Positions 1 to 6,613 of a stretch of DNA of 10,967 bases are shown here, in pieces; positions within the stretch are counted from its first letter, which is position 1, and each line of letters opens with the position of its first letter. The notes under the pieces are model-generated. The model was not told where the DNA came from, searched no databases, and saw nothing but the letters and a program-made list of their open reading frames with translations. The DNA comes from Alphaproteobacteria bacterium. Its GTDB lineage: Bacteria; Pseudomonadota; Alphaproteobacteria; Rhizobiales; Aestuariivirgaceae. The translations under genes were made by a program, and so were the position numbers. The DNA is taken from contig JAHEJE010000064.1 in NCBI GenBank assembly GCA_024639035.1, forward strand, positions 1-10,967. The letters run 5' to 3'.

Positions 1-2
1 AT

Positions 3-287
3 TCCAAGTGCTCACCGGGTCTCCTGCTGTTGACGCGGATGATGGAGGATTGTGCCGACCGCGGGCTTGATGTGTTCGATTTTTCGCTCGGCGATGAGGG
101 TTACAAGTTCCAGTGGAGCGACGAGAACCTGGAACTGACGACGAGTTGCTATCCGCTGACGGTCCGCGGCGTCATGCATGCCCAATTACTGAAACAAGGA
201 TCCGCCCTGAAACGCTTCCTCAAGAGCAAGGAATCGACGATCTCTGCGATCAACAGCGCGATCAAGTATTGCCGGAGCTGGTTTTAG
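3..287 (+). CDS. GNAT (BioF2-like/CelD-type) acetyltransferase, C-terminal fragment, cut by window edge
   Basis: The reading frame is open from base 3, the left edge, to a TAG at 285-287, so about 94 C-terminal residues are visible and the true start lies outside. The visible part reads SPGLLLL, then a stretch ending FDFSLGDEGYKFQW. This matches the end of the GNAT-like Acetyltransf_6 (BioF2-like/CelD-BcsL) fold, where a (S/T)PG-x-LL helix is followed by an (F/Y)DFxxGDExYKxxW strand. Such proteins transfer acyl groups in polysaccharide or cell-envelope metabolism; the substrate cannot be told from this fragment. A TTG at 30 and ATGs just after it are in frame, but starting there would cut into the fold, so they are probably internal codons. 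The gene converges on the DUF2336 gene with a 15-base gap and no clear terminator. Confidence 0.72.
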   Translation, partial: SKCSPGLLLLTRMMEDCADRGLDVFDFSLGDEGYKFQWSDENLELTTSCYPLTVRGVMHAQLLKQGSALKRFLKSKESTISAINSAIKYCRSWF

Positions 288-302
288 GGTCGCAATCCCG
301 GA

Positions 303-1469
303 TTACGCCGCCCGCGACAGGTTCTCACACAAACGCTTGGCGATCCGCCGTGTGCGATCGTCGCCGAAACGGGCGATCATGCCGAGCAGCATCGTCTTTT
401 CCGATCCCGGTATGCCATCGTAACGCACCATCAGCGTTTCGATCAGCGTCCGGCCGAAATCCTCGCGCGGCACCGGTTTGCCGGTTCTGCGCACGTCGCG
501 GGCGATGTCGAACACTGCCCTGAGGATCGTGTAGCACGCCGGCGGCAGGCCGCTCTTTTTGTGCACCGCCTTGAGGCTCAACGTGCTGCTGCCATAGATC
601 AGCCCGTGGATGCGCTTGACCGGGATCGAGGCAAGATAGGCAAGCGAGCGCTCGACAATCTGAAGTTCGCCGGCACAGGCTGCCCGCAGGATGATCGAGG
701 GTGTCAGGAACTGTTTTTCGCACATGAACGGAATGACCCGATCCAGCTCATGGTCCTCGGCCTGCTCCAGCAGCCGCAGGAACGTCCCCTCCTCCGCACT
801 GATGACCACTTCCTCGGCATCGTTGGCCGCCATCCAGCCGCGCTGTGACATCAGGCTGTAGACCCGGTTCGCCGTGCGCTTGGCGTGCATCAGGCGAATT
901 TCCAACGGCAGGTCGCGCCGCTCGAGCAGCCGGTCGACCACCGCCGGCTCATCGGCAAAGCGCACATACAATCGCCGGCAATGGGCGCTGGAGACCGGCG
1001 CGCAAGCATTGTCGAGAAGGCAGGCAGCGAGCTCCGCCGTGCCCCGTTCGGTAATCTCCGTGACCGCCGCAATACCGATGTCGCCGCGCATCGCGATGAC
1101 CTCCTGGCGGGCAAAGTCCCCCGCCTTGAGGACGGCAACCATCCGCCCGGTGTCGAGCGACGGGGTCTTGCGCAGGAAATCGAGCGCCACCTCGTCGACG
1201 TCGGCGACGATAGCGAACACGATGTCGGCATGCAGCCTGCCCAGCCTGACCAATTGACCGGCAAGGTGCTTGCGCACCGACACCACCGGATCGACCGCCA
1301 GGGCCACGACCACCGGGACAATGGCGGCCGTTTCCTCACTCGGAGTTTGCGGATCGGACAGCAGTTCTGCCAGTTGCCTGGCAAGTGCAGTGCGCTGTTC
1401 TACACTGCCCGTACCCACGACCTCGTTGAGGACCGTAACATCGAGACTCTGCTGCTTTTTCTTACTCAC
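303..1469 (-). CDS. DUF2336 domain-containing protein (HEAT-like repeats)
   Basis: A soluble 388-residue protein made almost entirely of short Ala/Leu/Val-rich helices, with no signal peptide or membrane segment. The repeated pattern of paired helices (for example VVALAVDPVVSVRKHLAGQL near the N terminus, then VDEVALDFLRKTPSLDTG) is typical of DUF2336, an alphaproteobacterial family with HEAT-like repeats, probably a protein-binding scaffold. No catalytic motif is visible and the partner is unknown. The start is GTG at 1467-1469, preceded by AGGTGA about 7 bases upstream. The next gene upstream on the same strand is the MFS transporter, 175 bases away, which leaves room for a separate promoter. 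A CtrA-like site (TTAA-N7-TTCA) sits there. The family call is fairly secure; the function is unknown. Confidence 0.8.
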   Translation of the reverse strand: MSKKKQQSLDVTVLNEVVGTGSVEQRTALARQLAELLSDPQTPSEETAAIVPVVVALAVDPVVSVRKHLAGQLVRLGRLHADIVFAIVADVDEVALDFLRKTPSLDTGRMVAVLKAGDFARQEVIAMRGDIGIAAVTEITERGTAELAACLLDNACAPVSSAHCRRLYVRFADEPAVVDRLLERRDLPLEIRLMHAKRTANRVYSLMSQRGWMAANDAEEVVISAEEGTFLRLLEQAEDHELDRVIPFMCEKQFLTPSIILRAACAGELQIVERSLAYLASIPVKRIHGLIYGSSTLSLKAVHKKSGLPPACYTILRAVFDIARDVRRTGKPVPREDFGRTLIETLMVRYDGIPGSEKTMLLGMIARFGDDRTRRIAKRLCENLSRAA

Positions 1470-1552
1470 GGATGCTCACCTGACTTGACCGGCGGGCAGC
1501 CCCTCAGGCCCGCACACACTTTCACACGTGCAGCAAGTCTAAAGGCGAACAT

Positions 1553-1567
1553 TTAAGAATTGGTTCA
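1553..1567. promoter_or_regulatory. Possible CtrA-like site upstream of the DUF2336 gene
   Basis: TTAA at 1553-1556 and TTCA at 1564-1567 are separated by exactly 7 bases, one mismatch from the CtrA consensus TTAA-N7-TTAA. The site lies in an AT-rich stretch about 84-98 bases upstream of the GTG start of the DUF2336 gene. One mismatch in an AT-rich patch is weak by itself. It gains some weight from the perfect box upstream of the receiver gene in the same window. Confidence 0.25.
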
Positions 1568-1644
1568 CCATAAATATCAGCCAAATCGTGCCAATTCCGG
1601 CAGGTCGCTTGGCTGAAACCGGGTCTTGGGGTCAGGACCGAGGA

Positions 1645-2895
1645 TCAGTGATGTTTCTGCTCACCTGCCTCGGTTTGCTCCTCAGCCAGCACACCGGCCA
1701 GAACCGGCGTCGCCGACGGTGCCATCTGGTAATATTCACCGCTTTCCTCCGGCATTTCGGGCCGACGGAACATTCGGTAGATGGCAAACAGCGACAGCAG
1801 CCCGTAAACCGACATCATGTAATACATGAACCCCTGCGGCCCAAAGCTCTCCATGGCATTGCCGGCCAGGAACGGCCCGGCGATTGCCCCAGCGCCATAC
1901 AGCAGCACCAGTTTTGAGCTTGCGCCCAGCATCTGGTCCGGCTCGAGATAATCATTGGCATGGGCAAGCGCCAGCGAGTAGAGCGGAAACGAGACCGCCC
2001 CGAACACCGCAAACAGCCCGATCAGAGACACCGGTGATATCGTTGCCGCAAACACTGTTGCCAGGGCAAGCACGGTCGACAGAATGCTCAGCACCATGAG
2101 CACAATGCGCCGGTCGAAGCGGTCCGACAGCAATCCGACGGGATACTGCGATATGATCACCCCGATCGGCGGCAGCGCCATCAGCAACGAGACATAGCCG
2201 ATCGACAACCCGCTCATGATGCCGTAGAGCGCCCCCATGGCGAAGAATGCCGACTGGCCAAGGCCGATGGCAAACGTGCCGATGAAGGCAAGCGGCGAGG
2301 CATGATAGATATCACGCAGTTTCACGCTGCGCGCTTCCTCGATCGACGGCGCCTCCGAGCGCGCCAGCGAAATTGGCACCAGGGCCATCGAGATCAGTAC
2401 TGAAACCAGTATGAACCGCAGGAACCGGTCGGTCTCGCCGACATTCAGCAGGATGCTGCCGCCACCGACCGCGGCAAAGGTGATCACCATGTAGATCGAC
2501 AGCATCTTGCCCCGGTTGGTGTTGTCCGACGCAGCATTCAGCCAACTTTCAGCCACGATCGACAGCCCGGCCATGCACACCCCGCCGACCACCCGCATGG
2601 CAAACCACCAGTAGGGATTGACCCAGATCGGAATGACCAGGATCGCCGTGGAGACGACCGATGCAAAGGCGGCGAAGACCCGGATGTGGCCGACCCTTGC
2701 CACGATGCGTGGCGTCACCAGCGTGCTCAGCAGGATCCCGAGCGAGAACCCCGACATGATGACACCGGTAACCGTGGCTGAAAAGTCTGCCTTGGCCGCC
2801 TCGACGCCGACCAAAGAACCCTGCAGGCCGTGGCCGAGCTGCAGCAGTGCTACACCGAGAAAAAGTGGCCAGACCGATCTGATACCTGTCGCCAT
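1645..2895 (-). CDS. MFS transporter, YcaD-like
   Basis: A 416-residue polytopic membrane protein with about 12 hydrophobic segments, the usual size for a major facilitator. Loop 2-3 carries a motif-A relative (TPRIVARVGHIRVF, residues 61-74), and the equivalent second-half loop reads LLSDRFDRRIVL. The segment AESWLN near residues 115-120, followed by NRGKMLSIYMV, resembles the YcaD/UPF0226 group of MFS proteins, whose substrates are unknown. The hydrophilic His/Glu-rich tail ending GEQKHH is probably cytoplasmic. The ATG at 2893-2895 has no convincing ribosome binding site; no better upstream start is seen. It lies 113 bases downstream of the receiver-domain gene on the same strand and could be co-transcribed with it. 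No substrate can be named. Confidence 0.85.
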   Translation of the reverse strand: MATGIRSVWPLFLGVALLQLGHGLQGSLVGVEAAKADFSATVTGVIMSGFSLGILLSTLVTPRIVARVGHIRVFAAFASVVSTAILVIPIWVNPYWWFAMRVVGGVCMAGLSIVAESWLNAASDNTNRGKMLSIYMVITFAAVGGGSILLNVGETDRFLRFILVSVLISMALVPISLARSEAPSIEEARSVKLRDIYHASPLAFIGTFAIGLGQSAFFAMGALYGIMSGLSIGYVSLLMALPPIGVIISQYPVGLLSDRFDRRIVLMVLSILSTVLALATVFAATISPVSLIGLFAVFGAVSFPLYSLALAHANDYLEPDQMLGASSKLVLLYGAGAIAGPFLAGNAMESFGPQGFMYYMMSVYGLLSLFAIYRMFRRPEMPEESGEYYQMAPSATPVLAGVLAEEQTEAGEQKHH

Positions 2896-3008
2896 GGCTG
2901 ATGCGAAACCGTGATTGAAGGAAAGACTACGACAGCAAGCCCTTTAGAGAATTTGGCCCGCCGGCGCCCTGCGCTCCATTGTCCCATAGGGACGACAAAG
3001 GAAGTCGC

Positions 3009-3398
3009 TCAGATCACACCGTTCTGGCGCAGCGTATCGTCAAGGATGCGGGCATCGAACGGCCGCACCATGCAACCGCTTGCCCCGTCCCATACCGCAC
3101 GGCCGATCGTCGCGGCATCGGGTTCGTCGCAATACATCAGGGCCACCGGCGGGGTCTCCCTGCCGCGCCTGCCGAGTGCCCTGAGGAAGGCCGAAGCATC
3201 CATATCGCTCAGCTCGCTGGAGAACACCACCACGTCCGGCATCTCCCGGGCACACCGCTCAAGAGCGCTGCGTCCATCCTGTTCGGTTTCCAGGGTAAAC
3301 TCGTAGCGTCGCAGCAAGTCGCAAACCAGGCTGCGGCTATCATCTCTGGGATCCACGACAAGGCAGTTTGTCATGTCTACAAACCTTTCTCGCCCCAT
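3009..3398 (-). CDS. Degenerate single-domain receiver protein (pseudo-response regulator)
   Basis: A 129-residue protein that is only a CheY-like receiver domain with no output domain. The fold is readable: NCLVVDP (strand 1), MPDVVVFSSEL (strand 3), PPVALMY (strand 4), CMVRPF (strand 5). The active site is altered throughout. The acidic pair is D16-P17, the phosphoacceptor position is Ser60 instead of Asp, the strand-4 Thr/Ser is Tyr89, and the strand-5 Lys is Arg112. Aspartyl phosphorylation is therefore unlikely, and the protein may work as a binding module. It resembles the 121-residue alphaproteobacterial receiver group ending in VGLI (here NGVI). Two starts are possible: ATG at 3398 with GGAGG 9 bases upstream, or ATG at 3374 (121 residues, matching that group) with a weaker GAAAGG. 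A perfect CtrA box lies upstream. Confidence 0.82.
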   Translation of the reverse strand: MGRERFVDMTNCLVVDPRDDSRSLVCDLLRRYEFTLETEQDGRSALERCAREMPDVVVFSSELSDMDASAFLRALGRRGRETPPVALMYCDEPDAATIGRAVWDGASGCMVRPFDARILDDTLRQNGVI

Positions 3399-3696
3399 AT
3401 CGCCTGCCCTCCAAGCTCAACGCCCACATCCAGTCCTGCGCGCCGATGGTTAACGGCTGGTTAACCGCCATTCAACACTCAGGAGGGCGATATTTAGATT
3501 ATTAAATCAAACACTTACTCACCGCATCGGAATCACCGTGGCAGAGACCTGAAGGCGGAACAAAACGGAATCATACATTTTGCCCGACTCACCTGCCTGC
3601 CCCGGCCGTTGTTGAAACCGGTTGATTCAATGTTTGAACAAACGCCGGCAAGTCGTACAAATGCGGCCAGCAACAAAGCGAAGGAAGGAACAAGGC
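3399..3696. other. Divergent intergenic region between the receiver and MaoC genes
   Basis: This 298-base spacer holds the 5' regions of two divergent genes. The receiver side contains the CtrA box. The MaoC side is AT-richer, with repeated TTGAA/TTCAA elements around 3610-3650 (for example TTGAA and TTCAA nine bases apart), which could be operator half-sites but match no named regulator. The MaoC ribosome binding site (AAGGAAGGA) ends about 7 bases before 3697. No small gene or RNA gene was recognised. Confidence 0.5.
3450..3464 (-). promoter_or_regulatory. CtrA binding box TTAA-N7-TTAA upstream of the receiver gene
   Basis: TTAA at 3450-3453 and TTAA at 3461-3464 are spaced by exactly 7 bases, the full consensus for the alphaproteobacterial cell-cycle regulator CtrA. 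On the minus strand the box reads TTAACCAgccgTTAACCAT, and its second half TTAACCAT is the extended half-site. It ends 51 bases upstream of the ATG at 3398. That position suits direct CtrA control of the receiver gene, though no clear -10 element is seen. The site match is direct observation; regulation is inferred. Confidence 0.55.
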
Positions 3697-4164
3697 ATGC
3701 CCGGGTTGTGGTTCGAGGAATTCGAGGTCGGCACGAAATACGCCCATACCATCACCCGCACCGTCACCGAGATGGACAACGTGATGTTCTCGTGCATGAC
3801 CCACAACCCGCAACCGCTGCACATCGATCGCCACTTCTGCGAACAAACCGAGTGGGGGCAACCGTTGATGAATTCCCTGTTCACGCTCGGCCTGATGATT
3901 GGCATTTCGGTCAACGATCTCACGGTCGGGACCACGATTGCCAACCTCGGCATGACCGACGTCACCTTCCCCGCCCCGTTGTTCCAGGGCGATACGGTGA
4001 ACGTCGTGACCGAGGTTGCCGACAAGAGAGCCAGCAAGTCGCGGCCCGATGCCGGCATCGTCCAGTTCATCCATCGCGCCTACAAACAGGACGGAACGCT
4101 GGTCGCCCAATGTACCCGTCAGGCGTTCATGCGCATGCGCCCGCCCGCCGAGCGGCAAACCTGA
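3697..4164 (+). CDS. MaoC-like (FkbR2-type) hot-dog hydratase/dehydratase
   Basis: A 155-residue single hot-dog domain protein of the MaoC/(R)-specific enoyl-CoA hydratase superfamily, closest by eye to the FkbR2-type group. The hydratase loop reads MTHNPQPLHID (residues 34-44). H42 matches the catalytic His, but the usual catalytic Asp position is Asn37 and the usual Asn is Gln39. The downstream signature ANLGMTDVTFPAPLFQGDT (82-100) is typical of this group. The start at 3697 is chosen because AAGGAAGGA lies just upstream and the hot-dog fold begins directly (WFEEFEVG); an in-frame ATG at 3622 would add 25 basic, unconserved residues. The TGA overlaps the CoA lyase start as TGATG, indicating coupled translation. 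It probably hydrates an unsaturated acyl-CoA that its neighbour cleaves; the substrate is not known. Confidence 0.86.
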   Translation: MPGLWFEEFEVGTKYAHTITRTVTEMDNVMFSCMTHNPQPLHIDRHFCEQTEWGQPLMNSLFTLGLMIGISVNDLTVGTTIANLGMTDVTFPAPLFQGDTVNVVTEVADKRASKSRPDAGIVQFIHRAYKQDGTLVAQCTRQAFMRMRPPAERQT

Positions 4165-5012
4165 TGCGGTCGCTCCTGTTCGTGCCCGCCGACGCCGGGC
4201 GAAAGGTCGAAAAGGCCCTCGCATCGGCTGCCGATGTGGTGATTCTCGATCTCGAGGATTCCGTGGCTATTGCCGCCAAGCCGCAGGCCAGGGCTGCCGT
4301 GCAGCGCATCCTCGCCAACCGGCCATCCGGCGGGCCGGCGATCTACGTCCGCATCAATCCGCTCGGCAGCGGTTTCGAAGATGACGACATCGCCTGCATC
4401 GCCGGCAGGGCACCGGACGGCATCATGCAACCGAAAACCGCCAGCGCCGCCGACGTACTGGCCCTTCGCGGCAAACTCGAGACGCAATTGCCGGTCATCG
4501 CCATTGCAACCGAGACCGCCGGCTCTCTGTTCCATCTCGGCTCCTACGCCGAGCATGCCGGCGAACTTGCACCCATGGCCGGCTTGACGTGGGGCGCAGA
4601 GGATCTGTCGAACGACCTTGCCGCCGTCACCAGCCGCGACGATCACGGCCACCTCACACCGCCATACCAGCTCGCCCGCTCACTGTGTCTTGCCGGCGCC
4701 CGCGCCGCCGGCCTGGAACCTATCGATACCGTCTGCGTGAATTTCAGGGACACCGGCGCCCTGGAAGCCGAGTGCAATGCCGCAGTGCGCGACGGCTTCA
4801 GCGGCAAACTGGCCATTCATCCCGCCCAAATCGCCACGATCAATCGGGTTTTTACGCCGTCTCCCGGCGATATTGCCCATGCCTCGGCGTTGATTGATGC
4901 GTTCCGGGAAGCCGGCAATCCCGGCGTGATCGGCCTGGATGGCGCCATGTACGACCGACCTCACCTGGAACGGGCCAGAAAACTTCTGGCGCGCGCTGCC
5001 CGGTATTCGTGA
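4164..5012 (+). CDS. CitE/HpcH-type CoA ester lyase (malyl/citramalyl-CoA lyase-like)
   Basis: A 282-residue TIM-barrel protein of the HpcH/HpaI aldolase/citrate lyase beta family, close to the usual CitE-like length. Visible landmarks are the N-terminal MRSLLFVPAD, LDLEDSV (28-34), the substrate-binding Arg in YVRINPLGSG (R63), MQPKTAS (K91), AIATETAG (E117), WGAEDL (metal-ligand region, E146-D147) and KLAIHPAQI (215-223). These enzymes cleave or form 3-hydroxyacyl-CoA dicarboxylates such as malyl-CoA or citramalyl-CoA, with Mg2+. The frame is open back to 3609, but the fold begins at the ATG at 4164, which overlaps the MaoC stop. Pairing with a MaoC-type hydratase suggests a hydrate-then-cleave route of the mesaconyl/itaconyl-CoA kind. 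The enzyme family is secure; the substrate is inferred. Confidence 0.88.
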   Translation: MRSLLFVPADAGRKVEKALASAADVVILDLEDSVAIAAKPQARAAVQRILANRPSGGPAIYVRINPLGSGFEDDDIACIAGRAPDGIMQPKTASAADVLALRGKLETQLPVIAIATETAGSLFHLGSYAEHAGELAPMAGLTWGAEDLSNDLAAVTSRDDHGHLTPPYQLARSLCLAGARAAGLEPIDTVCVNFRDTGALEAECNAAVRDGFSGKLAIHPAQIATINRVFTPSPGDIAHASALIDAFREAGNPGVIGLDGAMYDRPHLERARKLLARAARYS

Positions 5013-5069
5013 GCCTGCGGGCATGCACCTCGCGGTGAGACAATCTTAACCATCCGGCGTCGGTGCAAC

Positions 5070-5103
5070 CGGTTAGGAAGAATTTGTATCAATGTCCTAA
5101 CCG
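5070..5103. repeat. 9-bp perfect inverted repeat upstream of the sugar-phosphate transferase gene
   Basis: CGGTTAGGA at 5070-5078 is the exact reverse complement of TCCTAACCG at 5095-5103, with an AT-rich 16-base spacer. It lies 59 bases before the ATG at 5162 and 57 bases after the CoA lyase stop. No T-run follows it on either strand, so an intrinsic terminator is unlikely and an operator is more likely. A TTAACCAT (CtrA half-site-like) lies at 5047-5054. No named regulator is assigned. Confidence 0.5.
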
Positions 5104-5161
5104 TTCCCACACCATTATTTGCCATCATCGCGCCCAAACACAAACGCAATTGGGTGGACGG

Positions 5162-6613
5162 ATGACAAACCTCGACATTTCCAGCAAGGTGCCCGGCTTC
5201 CTGGGTGCTGCGATTTCCGCAGAAGCCAGATCCGGCCAGTACGTGGCCCCGGCCAAGGTCCAGAAGCTGCTGAAGATTTTCGACGCCATTTGCGCGTTCG
5301 TGACGTTCACCGGCCTGTTCTTCTACTCGCTGCGGTTCCTGTCCGACGATGCCGCCATCATTGCCGGTACCGTCATCGCCGCCGAGGCCACCTATGTCTG
5401 CATCCTCGGCATGCGCTGGATCCGCATCTATGACGTCGACATCCTGGCCCGTCCGCTGCGCGGCACGGCGGCTGCACTGTCCCTCATCACCCTGGTCGGC
5501 GTTGTCGTTCTGTGGCTCATCGATTTCGCCCTGTTCGAACTTCAGGGCAAGGGCATGGTGGCCTGGATTCTGGTCAATGCCGCGCATATCCTCACCAGCC
5601 GCACGGTGGTTGGGCTGTGGGCCAAGCCGCTCGCCAAAGCCGGCTGCTTTGAGCGCCGGATCGCCATTGTCGGCGGCGGCGAATTCGCCGGCGAGGCCAT
5701 ACGGGCACTGGAGGCCTCCACCGACATCGACATCCACATTCTCGGCATGTACGACGATCGCACGGACGACCGCAGCCCGCCCGTCGTTGCCGGTTACCGC
5801 AAGCTCGGAAACCTCGCGAAACTGGCAGAAGCAGCCCGTCGCGGCGAGGTCGACATGGTGGTCCTGGCCATCCCGATGACGGCTCATATCCGGCTCATGC
5901 AATTGTTGCCCAAACTGTGGCTGTTGCCGGTGGAGGTTCGCGTCTGCGGCCAGGCCATCGACATGAAGCTGTCGCCCAGCGCCTACGGCTACCTCGGCAG
6001 GCTGCCGCTGTTGACGGTGTTCTCGCGCCCGCGCACGTCCGGCATGGGTTTTGCCAAACAGGCGACCGACTTTCTCGTTGCCGCTGTGCTGGTGGCCGCC
6101 CTTTCACCACTTCTGGCCCTGATTGCCGCTGCCATCGCCACCACCAGCGCCGGCCCCATCTTGATCCGCCAGGCCCGCAAGAATTTCGACAACGGCGACC
6201 TTGAACTGTCGCGCTTCCGCACCCGAAGCATTGAAACCGGCGAGTTCACCGCCGTCGGCAAGGTGCTGAGAGCCTTGCATCTCGATAAGTTGGCCCGCCT
6301 GTTCGACGTCCTTCAGGGCAAGCTTGCCATCGTCGGGCCGGCGCCGCACGTACGCATTTCCGAAGGCGAGGTCGGCCACTACGAGCGTGTCGCAAATGCC
6401 TACTGCCTGCGCCACCATGTCAAACCCGGCCTCACCGGTTGGGCGCAGATTCACGGTCTGCAGAACGACAGCGATTCTCCGGAAGGCGCAGAAAATCGGG
6501 TCAAATACGATCTTGAATATGTCGATCGCGCATCGTGGTTGTTCGACCTGAGCATTCTGCTCAAGACCCCGTTCGCCTGGATCCGCAACGAGCGTCCTGA
6601 ATATACCGTCTAA
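5162..6613 (+). CDS. Polyprenyl-phosphate hexose-1-phosphate transferase-like protein (WcaJ/ExoY-type), altered active site
   Basis: A 483-residue membrane protein built like WcaJ-type initiating transferases for exopolysaccharide. It has about four N-terminal membrane helices (roughly 38-58, 63-83, 102-121, 132-150), a nucleotide-binding-like domain (RIAIVGGGEFAGEAI, 166-180), a re-entrant hydrophobic helix (about 302-327) and a C-terminal transferase domain. HHVKPGLTGWAQIHG (418-432) and YDLEYVD (449-455) are well conserved. Other hallmarks are not: the catalytic Asp-Glu is D375-K376, the GPRP motif is GPAP (A394), the GD before it is GK, FRSM is FRTR, and the loop between FRT and the DE motif is short. 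It may have changed activity or none. ATG at 5162 is preceded by GGGTGGA; an upstream in-frame start at 5063 would run through the inverted repeat. It ends overlapping the mscS-like gene by 4 bases. Confidence 0.82.
   Translation: MTNLDISSKVPGFLGAAISAEARSGQYVAPAKVQKLLKIFDAICAFVTFTGLFFYSLRFLSDDAAIIAGTVIAAEATYVCILGMRWIRIYDVDILARPLRGTAAALSLITLVGVVVLWLIDFALFELQGKGMVAWILVNAAHILTSRTVVGLWAKPLAKAGCFERRIAIVGGGEFAGEAIRALEASTDIDIHILGMYDDRTDDRSPPVVAGYRKLGNLAKLAEAARRGEVDMVVLAIPMTAHIRLMQLLPKLWLLPVEVRVCGQAIDMKLSPSAYGYLGRLPLLTVFSRPRTSGMGFAKQATDFLVAAVLVAALSPLLALIAAAIATTSAGPILIRQARKNFDNGDLELSRFRTRSIETGEFTAVGKVLRALHLDKLARLFDVLQGKLAIVGPAPHVRISEGEVGHYERVANAYCLRHHVKPGLTGWAQIHGLQNDSDSPEGAENRVKYDLEYVDRASWLFDLSILLKTPFAWIRNERPEYTV

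Noticed and set aside
1622..1639. GGTCTTG-GGGT-CAGGACC hairpin after the MFS stop as a terminator
   Set aside because: The stem contains a mismatch or wobble and no T-tract follows on the minus strand.
3622..3696. Upstream ATG for the MaoC protein
   Set aside because: It adds 25 basic residues outside the hot-dog fold, and AAGGAAGGA clearly serves the ATG at 3697.
3609..4163. Upstream extension of the CoA lyase frame by 185 residues
   Set aside because: It is a shadow of the MaoC gene; the CitE fold starts at MRSLLFVPA from the ATG at 4164.
5026..5037. CACC-TCGC-GGTG hairpin after the CoA lyase stop as an intrinsic terminator
   Set aside because: The stem is only 4 bp and no T-run follows.
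4961..5902. 313-residue open frame on the minus strand
   Set aside because: It lies antisense to the CoA lyase end and the transferase gene, has low-complexity Gly/Asp/Gln/His-rich composition, and matches no family; high-GC genomes give many such shadows.
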